64,000 nt of DNA, taken from Phialocephala subalpina. Its lineage: Eukaryota > Ascomycota > Leotiomycetes > Helotiales > Mollisiaceae. The stretch is from assembly GCA_900073065.1 (NCBI GenBank), contig FJOG01000014.1, positions 732,803-796,802 on the forward strand. Reading direction: 5' to 3'. The position numbers and the translations under genes are program-made. Positions 11,647 through 23,763 of the stretch are shown here, one piece after another. How positions within the stretch are numbered: position 1 is the stretch's first letter; every line of letters starts with the position of its first letter. Under the pieces are notes generated by a model that did no database searches, was not told the DNA's origin, and saw nothing but the letters and a program-made list of their open reading frames with translations.

Positions 11647-12179
11647 ATTGCGAATACTCCTTCTCAATAATGTCACTAACGTGTAAAAGAGTGCCAGGTC
11701 TGCGTATAGTATTGGTGAAGATGAACGTCGCGTTGTTAAGTTAGGCTGCAGGTGGACCTGAGACAACCTTCAGGGCGTACGCGGAGCATGAGCACGTGGT
11801 CACGTGGTAGCTAAATACACTCTCCCATCTGGGCCCAAGGTTCGAGTTGTCTAGCTGGTGTAGGGACATTTCAAGAGCATGATACAGAGCGTATGCGAAA
11901 GGCCAGAAAGTTCTGGAGGAAGTAATGTCACAGTTCAAACGTCCTTGCGATCATCATCAATGTCCCTTCAGCCCTGGACGATTCCAGGTCATTTCCATTA
12001 TATGCGAATTCTTCCAACTACTTTACACAAGGTCCGCGTACTGCGGCCTGATTTGAAGCCAGTCAATGCAATACCGTAATCTACAAAATTGAAAACGCCG
12101 GTTGTCCCAATGCTCTTCGTACAATACGTGAAAGTCGTCAATCATCAGTCATAATCATTACATGCATACGCCCTCGATC
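11647..12179. other. Intergenic, nothing seen
   Basis: About 530 bp upstream of the PNK start and downstream of the Ima1 stop. It presumably holds the PNK promoter and Ima1 3' end. No open frame here looks coding. Confidence 0.5.
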
Positions 12180-14634
12180 TCAACAACCAAACAATGTGAC
12201 CCACATCTCATGAGCCAACATTGCGCCAATGATCAGGGTACCCATAGCGCTACATTTCTCGAAATCGCCATTACTAGCAAGTGTTTGGAACAGAACATAG
12301 CCAGCTCCAGCCAATTCGAGCCCACCGAGGCAGGCGCGAACGGTATTCGAAAGCAGACCTCCCTTAGCTGCTCGAAGAAAAACGGCACTGTCAAGCATAG
12401 TGCGCATACCGATACCAACACATCCAATCATGATTGTTGCCATGATAGCGAGTGGATTCTCACTGCTGGTGCTACTGTTCCAGAAGAATAGGCCTAGAAG
12501 CAGCGCTACTACTGCCCATACGTGATGTGTTTTCGAGGGTTTGCCATGCTCAATAGGAGTCTCAGTCTCAGCGCTGAGAGAGAATGAGGTGAGGAGGTCG
12601 GATAGAAGATTTGCTTCCTCGCTTGGAGGGGTTGGGGGGAAGAACTTCTGCTGGGTAATGTTCATTTCAGTTTTTGCCTTGCTTCCAGTCACCCCATTTG
12701 TCTGATCGAAATCTGCATTTCGTCCGGTCACACTTCGAAAGAAGTTTTCCTTTTCTTGGGGTGAGGAAACACGTAGTCGTGCTTGATTTGGAGGATTGCG
12801 GAGCCTGTGGGCTGGCGATATAGGGGCTTCTGGGAGTTTGCCGTAGAAAGGAGAGGGCTGCGTGCCACCAAGTGGTTGATCGAATAAGTATGGCTTGCGA
12901 GCGGGATTGAAAGCGCGTGCTTGGGTTTGGGGAAGTGATGGGGTCCATTCCATCTCTTCGTCACCGTTCTGTGTATAGAGTTGTTGCGCGTAGGATGGTG
13001 CTCCTGTTGGCATGTAGCCGTTTCCAGTGCTGAATGACGAGGGGGTGCTGTTACCATTGGTGTATGAATTATGTAAGCTGTATGGGGTGAATGAGTTGTG
13101 TGAATTGAGAGACGGGATGCTACCATACGACGACTCTCCTGTCGCCGTGTAGCTACTGCCCTTGCCGTACGAGTCGAGGGAAGGAAATATGCCGCTGTCC
13201 TTGTTGTTTGAAAACAATGGAGGGCTGTCTGACGGCTTTCCGATGGTAAGCTTCTTGTACATGCCTTTGGTGTATGGAGGTGAAGGATTCTTGGTTGGAA
13301 ATGGTGGGCTTCTTGCTGTTGGAGGTTGAGGTGACTGGGACCGCTTTCGACGAGCTGCTTCTTCAAGGTATGCTGATGGCGGTGCGATTTGGGGGCCGAG
13401 CTTGGTAGGAGTCTTTCCGATCTCATTCAAGATACCAATCAGGCCTGCGGTGCTTCCTTGACCGCTGTCCTGACTGGAGCGTCGAGATGAGGATGGTGAG
13501 GGTCCGACATGACGCTTGAATTCTTCTGGTGTAGTAGGAGTCCACAACGGTGTCATATCAACTTTCAGTGCGCGCTTGGATCTGAATGCCAGCTGTATAC
13601 CGTCAGATCATGACTCAAATGAGGCTGAGAAATTACTTACTAGTGCGACGAAAATTGGAACCATTAGATGAGCTCCGGCGGTAGCAGGTGCATGTAGATC
13701 GGAGAAAACTCCCGAGCCCATGGTATAGTAGAAGAATAGTCGGATGACAATATGTAAGAGTTGGAGTTTGTACCAGTCTGCATATCCAGAGACATGGTTC
13801 ATGAATCCCTTGTGCGCCTCCTTGTACTTTGGATTCCACCATACAGAGAAGAGACTGCAATGGAGACTGTATCGGGCCCAGGTCTTTGAGGTAGCCAGGG
13901 TGATGAGGGGTTGTGAGAACTCTGCGACTAAATCGAGATAGGGCAGACGGTTTTCGGCTGGTTGGGTGACTGTGTAGATCTCAAGAAGGCCCATGATGTT
14001 CCATAGGAGTTGTCCAGCAATTCCGAGGTACCAGAGCCATTTTGTAAGGAAAAGAATGATATCGACGAACGAATACGTGGGTCTTGTAGCCGCTCTTCTG
14101 GTTCGAGTTCTGTCCAACAATCTCCCTAGGAAGTCCGCCTGTGCTGTCTTCTTCGCTGCCGTCATGCGCTCCAAAACGCGTGGTTCGCAGTCCTCGCACA
14201 CCTGTGGGTATAACTTCTCGAGGTTATTTCTGAACTTGTAGTATTCACGTTGCTCCTTGAATGTGGCTTCGGGTTCGATCGGGTACTCTCTGAGGTTGGA
14301 GAGAAGGACCTGCTGGTTATGGAGGCAGGTTTGGCAGAATGGATTCGAGTCGGAGATCGGGATCGTTTCACGAGTTGTTCTGAAGCTGAGATCGGGTTTG
14401 GGAGAGGTGTCGTACGTCGCAACAGGAGGATCGGTGATCTCTCCATTCTATCGAGCGCGTTAGAGATCTGTATGGTAGATGGGGGAAAAGGGAAGTAGAG
14501 GGAAGAAGGCATACCTCGTCCAGGTAGTTTACGGCCTCGCAGGTCGCGCATGGCCATTCTGTGATGTTTCCGTCGTATGACAGGTTAGATTTCTTGTTGC
14601 AATAGAAGCATACGAGCTTCTTTGCGCGAGGCAT
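12180..14634 (-). CDS. IMA1: Inner nuclear membrane protein Ima1 (Samp1/NET5 family)
   Basis: Three exons (minus): 14515-14634, 13641-14447, 12180-13592; 779 residues, all junctions phase 0. The N-terminal Ima1_N zinc-binding region has paired cysteines C9/C12, C29/C32 and C80/C83 plus a CEDC pair near 122-125. A membrane segment follows (IILFLTKWLWYLGIAGQLLW) with further hydrophobic helices to VPIFVALV. A long disordered Ser/Pro middle (TPEEFKRHVGPSPSSSRRSS) leads to four C-terminal membrane segments including VWAVVALLLGLFFWNSS. The family sits in the inner nuclear membrane and couples chromatin/centromeres to the cytoskeleton. I chose the ATG at 14634 (MPRAKKLVCFYC) because it matches the usual family start; the frame stays open further upstream. 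Confidence 0.9.
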
Positions 14635-17295
14635 CTTGCCAAAGTCCAGGATCGCAAGGTCTTTGTTAGACGTAGTTCTAGTGTTGATGAGAGAGAGGGA
14701 GGCGAACCCACCGCAGTAGCCCGAGTAGGTATAGCCTGACTCGTGCATAATTGGAGTTGATTTGGAGGATTTTGGGCGGAAAAATCAAAATTTTAAAGTC
14801 CCAAAAAATTTGGTAGAGAGACAAATTGCAATGATCCAGCGACCGAGGAACAATGGAATTGCAAAACTCAGAAGTTCATGTCGCGATGCGATTCTATTGT
14901 TTACACCAGAAAATCTTTATAGATTGCGCTAAGCCGAGGGTGATAATGCTGGTATCAGCACGTGACCTGCGTCGCGTCGCGTCCGCGTAAAGTGTCGAGT
15001 GGACTGTCGTTCCAGAGGTGAAGGACATCGGTTCAAGCGAACAATCTCAATGTAGCAAGCGGCAAACCCTTTTCTACCGCGGAGAAGAGATTCCTCCTTC
15101 GATGCTGGGACAATGTCTTTTTCCAAGCCTAAATTTTCGAGCAAGTACGTATTCTGTTCACAAATTGTTCACACCTGATGCCCTGTTTATTCGGCTCCTC
15201 TTATCTACCTCGATCGCAAGCATGATCATACTAGAAACCCTCTTCCCTTTTGAAACAACGCAAAAATTAGGGTCAGCCTCCAACTACGCTACTACCATCA
15301 GACATAGGTCGAAGGCACGCCTTTCCTTCCTCTAGAAGTTCCATTTCCAGAGAAGGACTATTTTGCTGCAGATGGGAGTCTGTCGCTCACGATGCTTCCC
15401 CGGCCTCACAACGAGTTCAAGTATCCGACGTTCTATCAGCCTCGACAAAAATTGGATGATTTGAGCCTATTCTCCCAAGCCACCTGGGTATATTGTGATT
15501 GCTGTTTCTGTGTCGTTGAAAGGACGGGGTTTTTTGTATGACAAGTACGGTTACATTGGAAGCACAATGCCCCTGTATTTGGTGGACTGCACTGATAGCC
15601 TTGCAACCCCAGGGTGAAAAATGGATCGGAAACTGAGAAATAGGAAAACATTTGGTATTAAAACTCGGATGAAGAGACTTTATATCAAAGACCTGATTTC
15701 AGATACAACGAAACCGACAACGAAGACTTGTCTGATCCTGTTGCAATGAAGGAACTGATATCAGATGTGGCCTCGGAAGCTTGTCTGCTGTTGCTGTAAC
15801 AAGATCTGATCTCAGTTACGACGGTAGCGGCCTCGATTACAAAGGCAGTTGGTTGTGTTGGAAGAGACTCAGACAAACACGCTCTTCGTTGTTCTATTTT
15901 CCCCCGGCTTGGAACCCAGTCCCTCCGCATCAACAGCCTCAAAATCAAAGTAGCCGTCCAAAGGCGCGAGTAAGGTTTTACCACTAGTACGCTTGTGGTA
16001 CTCGAGCTACTGCCGTAAGCCCCATCACAACAATCACCATCAACAATTGCAAAGTTGGCAAGTTGCTGCAAGAAGGAAACCAGTGACAATCTACACTCTT
16101 TTTCATGTCAACAACCGTGATTGGTTGGGGTTGTAACGACATTCGCACGCTACTCAATAGCAGTGTCTTTCGTCCACCAGGAAAAGAAATTCATCGATTC
16201 CGCAACAGAAGTTCTGCAGTTCTGGCAGTTCTGCTAAGCGACGAGGATAATCTTTTTTCCACCTCCGCCTCTTAGAGCCCAAAGACAAAATTTGGGTGTC
16301 ATGGGGATTTTGCGTGACCTGTCTACTAATTGAATATACATTACATTTGAAATGACACTTCCCATTGCAATGCTAGCGGAGGATGTAATTTCCAATGTGA
16401 AGTTATATGGTTGAATATTCCAAGTCTCGCAGAACCTCCATGCTCGCGTTGAGCGGAATTCACAAATTTGCGCCTCACTCTATCCTATTTGGCCACCGAA
16501 CAATAGGAAATATGTTCTAAAAATCCACTGGATCTTTGGATGGCTGAACGTCTCAGGCAATAGTAATAGAGTGTGAAACTTTGGCAGAAAATTGCTTGAA
16601 GGCGAAGGTCTTTTGATCTATAGTACAGAGCAACTGATTCGCTATTCCCAGCGCAGACGTTCCTTGATCAAGAACGTCTGCATTCTGAGGTGTCTGGGGT
16701 TTGGGCCAAGGTCCTTGACAACGACTTTCAACGACGAATGTGATATTTCGAGACGAGAGTTCCAAGACATCGTAAAACAAACGATTCGAAGGAGTTGATT
16801 TAGGAAGCATTCCAGACGAAAGGAACGAAACGCGAAACGAAAATGTCCCGAGTGTTTTGGTAAAACAGAATGATTTTGATTCCCGAAAAGATTTCATCAG
16901 GTTGCAACGTGAATGATTCCAGAGAGTCGACATAATTGACCTGCCCAGCGGTTTGGTTCTGTGTTCATCAACAAGGTGATAGACGAAAGAGAGACTGTTG
17001 CTGACCTCGATGATCCATAACTGATATGAGCTAGGAGCACAGCAGGCGAATATGAATATTTTCCCATCTCAGGACAACTTTTACATCTAGTAAGTATAAA
17101 GTCCCCGTATTCTCGTTGTCTTCGTACAGCGTAATATAATGTACAGACATGCCCACTGGGATGCCCCATTATTGGTGACGAGTGGTCTGAGTTTCGTTCA
17201 CCCTAGTCGAATCCTCACAACTCCAATATCCCATGCCGTCATGCCAGTATCGTACCAGTTCTCGAGGCGCGAATAGCTCTGTCGATCCCCACATA
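14635..17295. other. 2.7-kb stretch without a supported gene
   Basis: Short overlapping frames only; the longest (15685-16089 and 16553-16933, both minus, ~130 codons) have no recognisable domain and cannot be extended by splice sites. I see no transposon ends or RNA gene. Confidence 0.5.
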
Positions 17296-17809
17296 TTACT
17301 TCTCTGATTCTTTGCTTCGCTGACCAAATGCATAAGTGATTCCTCCACCAACAACGTTTGCGCCAGCCAGAACCATAGCAGACCCACGGGTCAAGCCCCT
17401 TGCTCCAAATCGACTTCCAAGTCTGGCAGTAAAAGTTTTCCCTACGTAGCCTCGCCTTCTGCTAGCAAGTAGTAGGTAAAGACCCGACCATGCTGCGGTA
17501 ATGCCCGCAGAATCGACGGCATAGTTCGAGAGGTTCAGATAGGTACTGAAGAGGAGGACAGGCGGAGAGAGCATGGGGAGTGGTTGGAAGGGTCTAGCAT
17601 GGAGGGCAGTTATTAAGGTCGCAAGGATAGTTGGAGGTAATGGAGATTCTGCAAAAAGTCAGTGTTGGTCTTCTGAAGTAGATGTTTTGAAAAAGGTTTA
17701 CTCGAGGACAGTGCTTTGAGTCGGGAGGAAAGAACTTACTGCCCCAATCGGTGGCGTAGGAAATAGCTGTTTTCTTAGCATCTTGAGCTTCTTTATCCGT
17801 AGACGACAT
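17296..17809 (-). CDS. AIM19: Aim19-like mitochondrial membrane protein
   Basis: Two exons, 17740-17809 and 17296-17648, joined in phase 1 across a 91-nt intron; 140 residues. After a short hydrophilic N-terminus the protein reads SPLPPTILATLITALHA, then hydrophobic segments around PVLLFSTYLNLSNYAVD, AGITAAWSGLYLLLASRRR and AMVLAGANVVGGGITYAFG. The DSAGITAAWSGLYLLLA block is the hallmark I associate with the Aim19 family (small, multi-pass, mitochondrial; yeast mutants show altered mitochondrial inheritance). Molecular function is unknown. Divergent from the J-protein gene, 280 bp between start codons. The assignment rests on remembered family features. Confidence 0.65.
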
Positions 17810-18089
17810 TGTACAAAGGCATTAACTTCAATTAAGTATTATTCGACAAACCACAGTCGGTTGAAGGTCGAGCTATCGATGACAGTTAAATCCGTCATCG
17901 ATATCTCCTCATCACGTGCACCGTTATCGTGCACATGCCCTAGAATCCTTGGAAGTTGGATGTCTGGCCATAACAAAACGAATTTCAACAACATCGCGAC
18001 CGCGGAGCACCGCACAATCCTCACTCACAGCTCCATAAAAGCTGTCCCTTTGATCCCCTTGGAAAACGACAGTTTCTCGCCGTTGCGCA

Positions 18090-19254
18090 ATGCCCGCTGC
18101 GACAGCCTCAGGGTCCGATGCGAAGTCCAACGGGGCTGCAAAATCGCGGGATCACAATCAGGGAAATCAAGACAGAAGTTGTACGCCAGAACAAAAGGCC
18201 GAAGTGCTGAGAGTGCGGAGATGCCAGCCAACTGCGTTCTATGAGATCCTAAATCTCGAATCGGTGAAGACGACTGTCACCGAGACAGAGATAAAGAAGG
18301 CATACAGGAAAATAAGTCTGTTGACACATCCGGATAAGAATGGCCACGAACATGCAGATGAGGCGTTCAAAATGGTGAGCAGGGCCTTCGGTGTCCTCGG
18401 CGACAAGGAGAAAAGGTCGAAATTTGACAGATTTGGAGGAGATCCGGATAGTAGATTTGGTGGAGGTGCGCCGCAGTCAAGTCCGTTCTCGGGCTTTGCA
18501 GGACGGTCGCAGAGTTCGAGAGCAGCGGGAGGTGGAGGAGGAGGGTCAATGTGGGAGGAAGAAATTAGTCCAGAGGAAATGTTTAACAGATTCTTTGGTG
18601 GGGGAGGACTGGGAGGTGGATTTGGCCCATTTGGAGGTGAGTACAGAAATGCCGCCCCAACAGAGTTCCACTAATCATGTTATAGGCGGAGGACTATTTG
18701 GTGATGGCGGGAACCAGTTCGTATTTAATATGGGAGGAGGTCCTGGCATCAGAGTACATCAATTCGGCGGAGCCAGGCCCCGACGAAGGCCCCGAGATCC
18801 CAATGCGCCAGCAGACCCTCCCGCTTCTCTTCAGACTACGCTTATGGGACTACTACCTCTTTTATTCATCCTGGTATTACCTATCTTGTCTTCTCTCTTT
18901 TCTGGTGGTGGATCGACTGCTACTGGCCCATCCATGCGATTCGACACCGCCGTTCCTCCACATACTCTCCACCGTCATACTAAACGCATGAACGTTGATT
19001 ACTTCATCAATCCTACGGAAGTCGAAAACTACTCGGCTTCACAGTTCTCGAAACTAGATCAACGAGCAGAAATAAATTTCATACAAAGGCTTAATGTGGA
19101 ATGTCAGCAAGAGGAGATCGCCAAGCAAGACCTTGTGAATGAAGCAACAGGCTGGTTCTATCAAGACGCCGAGAAGATGCAACAAGCAAGGACTATGGAG
19201 ATGAAGAGCTGCAGGAGGCTTGACAGTATGGGAGTCGGCCGGAGTGGTTACTAA
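18090..19254 (+). CDS. ER membrane J-protein (DnaJB12/Hlj1-like) with DUF1977
   Basis: Two exons, 18090-18636 and 18686-19254, 49-nt intron, phase 1; 371 residues. The J-domain spans about 48-116 with the HPD tripeptide at 80-82 (KKAYRKISLLTHPDKNGHEH). A Gly-rich linker follows (RAAGGGGGGSMWEEEIS, FFGGGGLGGGFGPFGG). A single membrane segment MGLLPLLFILVLPILSSLF lies near 235-253, followed by a C-terminal DUF1977 domain. The architecture is that of DnaJB12/B14 and fission-yeast/filamentous-fungal ERAD J-proteins: the J-domain faces the cytosol and recruits Hsp70 to help degrade or assemble ER membrane proteins. In context, UFD2 lies next on the same strand and also acts in ER-associated degradation; co-location may be chance. 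Confidence 0.9.
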
Positions 19255-19928
19255 GGACAACGAATTGATTCTCTGTAATAAGTTGTGTCTTTTTGGGGGA
19301 AGCATGGCGTTCTGGATTTGCAGCATTCATAGGCGAAGGGGATGTCTTTGAGACTCAAGGCTGTTGTTATAATAGAGAAAGCATTCATCCTTGGAGTCAA
19401 TTCTGACTCAATAACGATATCCTTGATTTGCATAGGGAACGGGAAGCGCGAAAGTTCCTTTACAGAGGTCCTTGAGCTCTAGTAGGCTTTGCTGTTGAAT
19501 ATATATGCTAGGATACAGGTCTATTGAAGAGCTCAACAGTAACAAACCATATGGCAAGCGAGAAATGCTACTCTCTTACCATTATCTCGGAGATAACAAA
19601 AAGGGGTATTCAGTTGGCCGTGGTTCGCTGTCAAGACTGAATATTTCAGCCTCATGAAAGAGCCTTAACGTCACATCGCCAGTATGAATATGAAGTAGTC
19701 ACAATAAGACGGTAATGTCTAGATGTAACTTGACCTATCAGTGAATGTCTATTCGTCTGAGATGACAATTATATGTCCTTGTCCTTGTGCTTAGCCTGAC
19801 GGAAGCTTCGAGACGCGGACCCCTGCAACTGATTACCTTATCGCCCTCGAACGTCACGAAAGGCTACCACTTCCACTCCCCACCTGATATCGCAAAAGTC
19901 CAACAACCACAACGGAAATTCAGACATC
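19255..19928. other. Intergenic between J-protein and UFD2
   Basis: About 670 bp holding the 3' end of the J-protein gene and the promoter/leader of UFD2. No coding potential seen. Confidence 0.5.
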
Positions 19929-22900
19929 ATGGACAACGATCCTCAACCTCCTTCAGGTCCTCCAGAGGCTCCTGACAAGGAGAAGATGGACCAGGTAAGT
20001 TCCAATATACGCATAGAAAGGATTACGAGGTGGTTAACAGAGCATTAGATTCGAAGACGACGTCTCGAGAAGCTGGCGGGACCATCAACCCCAAAGCCAG
20101 ATAGCAGCGCGTCTCCAACAGTCCCTACGCCTACGCCATCTGCGGTACCAGTCGAAAAGGCAGAACCTAAAGAAGTACCGAAACCAAAGATAAATATCAC
20201 CAAAGCCTCGAGCCCTACTTCGGAGAATCCAATCGCGCAACTTGGTGCCCGTCCTTTGAATGGCTCAAGCACACCTACCGTAAGAAGTTCAAGTCTAGCA
20301 GGCACCATAAAACGACCACGAGCTGAATCAGACGGACAGAATGCCCCGAAACCTCCCCCCAAGAAAGCTACAGCGCCCCCGAGCGAGGAGTCTATCGAAG
20401 ACTACGAGAACAGAACACTGGGCAGTATCTTCCGCATCACTCTCGATCCGAATCAGAAAGCCGGTGCCTCCAACCACAGATTGATATACTTGCCGAACTT
20501 GAGACAGGAGCTTGAGGACGAGGCCGTGCCCATAATGTTGACCAAGGAGAGACTTGATTCTGCCATTGTCGAAGCAGCTTCAACCATCCCACACAACAAA
20601 TCTGTCCTGGAATACTTACTACCTTGCTGGAAGAGAGTGACGAAGGCACTCAAAGGTCTGCGAGGCTATGCCAATGCGAAGGATGTGATATTGAAAGAGG
20701 CAAAGAGAATGTGTATGAGCAATTGCATATTTGCTGCAGAAGTGCCGGAGCTTTTTGGGTATGTTAGAATGTTTAATAAACGCATTTGTGCAACGCAATT
20801 GACCAACTTCTAGTCGCGACCCAAATCCTTTAACAGATTCACTTACGCCGTATTTATTGCTGGAGGGTGGCGAAGACAAAGGCATCTGCCCCGACTTTCT
20901 GACCGAGATTGTCTCTAGATTTGATGAAGATGAGACAGTCAAGCCGATGTTGACAAAAGCCGTCGCACGTCTCAGCGAGGATCTTGCCAAACTGACCATG
21001 AATGACAACTACAAGCCTCACATCAATGTAAGTGGTGGCTTAATATCTTCCAAGGGTTGGTCTAACTTACTTCCAGGCTCTCCAGACTCTGTGTCGATTC
21101 CCTAAAATCTTGGATGCTGTTGCACAGGATCCCTTATTCCAGATGGCCACGTCAGCACCAGCTATTGAGAAGCTCACCATCCTAGGACCCTTCTTCAGAA
21201 TCTCCCCTTTGCAGGCTGAGGTAACTAAGGAATACTTCGCCGGGCCCAAGACTATGGACAAGAGACGAATCAGTACCTCCCAAGAAGCGTTGCGTTTGAC
21301 ATTGCGAGCCCATCAGAAGGACTTACTCGATATCGTCAATTCCTTCGTTCGTGCGAGCGTCACCGCACGAAATAGAATCTTGGACTGGTTTGCATACATT
21401 GTCAATTCGAACCACATGCGGCGAGCAATTCGTCCAGATGCCGCTCAATTGTCTACTGACGGGTTTTTGATGAATGTCACAGTAGTTTTGGACGGTCTTT
21501 GTGAACCATTCATGGACTCAATGTTCTCGAAAATCGACCGAATCGATGTCAACTATCTTCGACGTCATCCCCGAGTCGACATCAAAGATGAAACAAAGCT
21601 GAATGCCGACCAAAACGCTTCTGATGAATATTATCAAGTCGAGGTTCCCGGAACTTCCAATTTCATATCCGAAGTGTTCTTCCTGAATCTTGCAGCCCAT
21701 CATTATGGTAGCGAGGCCTCAAATGCCGCGCTTAAGGCACTTGACAAGGACATCAAGTATCTTGGAGAGAAGATAGCACAGCTAGAGGCGGAACGTCCTA
21801 AATTCGTCCATGTCAGTACTTTCGCTCTTCTGTGATGCCTTGCTAATGAAAATAGTCTCCGCATCTCATGACCAGATTTGAAGAGCAGCTGAAGAGGTTC
21901 AACGATGTCTTGGAGAAGTCCATGTCACTCAAGTTTGCAACTGAGGGTGTTCTTTTCGACAAGGAGATGCAAGCCAAGTCTTTAATGTTTATGAGGGTCG
22001 TGACTGTATGGCTTTTGAGGATTGCGACAAACTCAGACTATACCCCTGACAAGACTATCAAGTGCGTCTTTTCCAGAAATCAATATTAGTTTCCCAAGCT
22101 GACGAATTCCTAGGTTGCCACTGCCAGAGGAACAGCCAGAAGGGTTCAAATTCCTGCCGGAGTACGTACTAGAGGATATCGTCGGCAACTTCAACTTCAT
22201 TTTTCGGTAAGAATTGCTGAAGGCTCATTGTTCGCTTCCATAGTGCTAACGAATGTACAGCTTTGTACCCGATATCATGCTCTCAGCTATTGGTGACGAA
22301 GTAATTGCCTTGTGCATTACTTTTCTAACCAATTCTGAATACATTAAGAATCCCTACTTGAAGGCGAAGCTGGTTACTCTCCTGTTCCATGGAACATGGC
22401 CCGTGTACCATAAAACCAAGGGTGTACTTGGGGATGCACTGACTGGCGCAAACTTTGCAAACGACCACCTCCTCCATGCCTTGATGAAGTTTTACATTGG
22501 TAAGTCAAACAACATGTTTTAATATCCCACTCTCACAAATATCCAGAGGTGGAATCCACCGGCGCGCATACTCAGTTCTACGACAAATTCAACATTAGAT
22601 ACGAGATCTTCCAGGTAAGATATCTCGGAAACAGGTTGTCTCTTGGGTTGCTTCACAATACTGATCTCAACAGGTCATAAAATGCATATGGACGAACGAC
22701 ATATACCAGCAACGGTTGACACAGGAGAGCAAGTAAGTCTATCTGGTCTCAGTTCAAGAATAGGTGTCTAACATTATGGCAGGACGAACACCGATTTCTT
22801 CCTTCGATTCGTCAATCTCTTATTGAATGATGCCACTTACGTCCTCGATGAAGCATTAACCAAATTCCCCAAGATTCATGACCTTCAAGCCGAACTAAGG

Positions 22901-23763
22901 GAAAGTCCAAGCGCACTGACACCTGAACAACGCACGGCCAAAGAAGAGGAACTTCACACTGCGGAGGGACAGGCGCAATCATACATGCAGTAAGTTACTT
23001 CTCGTTTGGAATTCGTAGCTTCTGACTTTCCCCTATTGTACTGCCTTCGTGTTTGTTGAAGACGCTGACTTTTAGATTGACGAATGAGACCGTCTCCATG
23101 ATGAAATTGTTCACCAAGACTCTGAGCAGCTCCTTCACCATGCCTGAAATTGTGGACCGAGTTGCCGCAATGGTTGACTATACCCTCGATACACTTGTTG
23201 GCCCGAAGTCAACCAACTTGAAGGTGGAAGACCCGAAGAAGTACCAATTTGATCCGAAGACCCTTCTGAGCGAGTTTATTGACATCTACCTCCATCTTGG
23301 AGTGTCGGACAACTTCATCGAAGCAGTAGCCCGTGATGGACGCTCATACAAGCCTGCCAACTTCGACAGTGCTTCTCGGATTATCACACGCTTCAGCCTA
23401 AAGGCACCAGAAGAAGTTGTTGCCTGGGAGGCACTAAAGAAGAAATTCCAGACCGTGAAGGATTTGGATGATCAAGATGAGGAAGATCTCGGAGAAATCC
23501 CTGACGAATATGCGGACCCTCTTCTGGCCACCGTGATGACCGATCCCGTCATTCTCCCTATCAGTAGAATGGTCCTCGATCGAAGCACCATCCGCGGTCA
23601 CCTCCTCAGCGACCAGACTGATCCCTTCAACCGATCGCCGCTCAAGATTGAAGATGTAATTCCGGATACAGACTTGAAGGCACGTATTGATGCGTGGAGA
23701 GCAGAGATGAGGCAGAAGGCGAAAGCTTCCAGGGCAGAGAAAATGGACACCACGGAAGGATGA
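19929..23763 (+). CDS. UFD2: Ubiquitin chain elongation factor E4, U-box ligase Ufd2
   Basis: Eleven exons: 19929-19994, 20049-20758, 20814-21027, 21077-21811, 21856-22061, 22114-22206, 22261-22499, 22547-22614, 22674-22732, 22783-22989, 23076-23763; 1094 residues with all phases consistent. The N-terminus is short and disordered (IRRRRLEKLAGPSTPKPDSS), then the long helical Ufd2 core includes AVAQDPLFQMATSAPAIEKL and FVPDIMLSAIGDEVIALCIT. The C-terminal U-box (about 1013-1080) reads YADPLLATVMTDPVILPISR and NRSPLKIEDVIPD. Ufd2 extends ubiquitin chains on substrates bound by Cdc48, in the UFD and ER-associated degradation pathways. Length fits the family (yeast ~960). Confidence 0.96.
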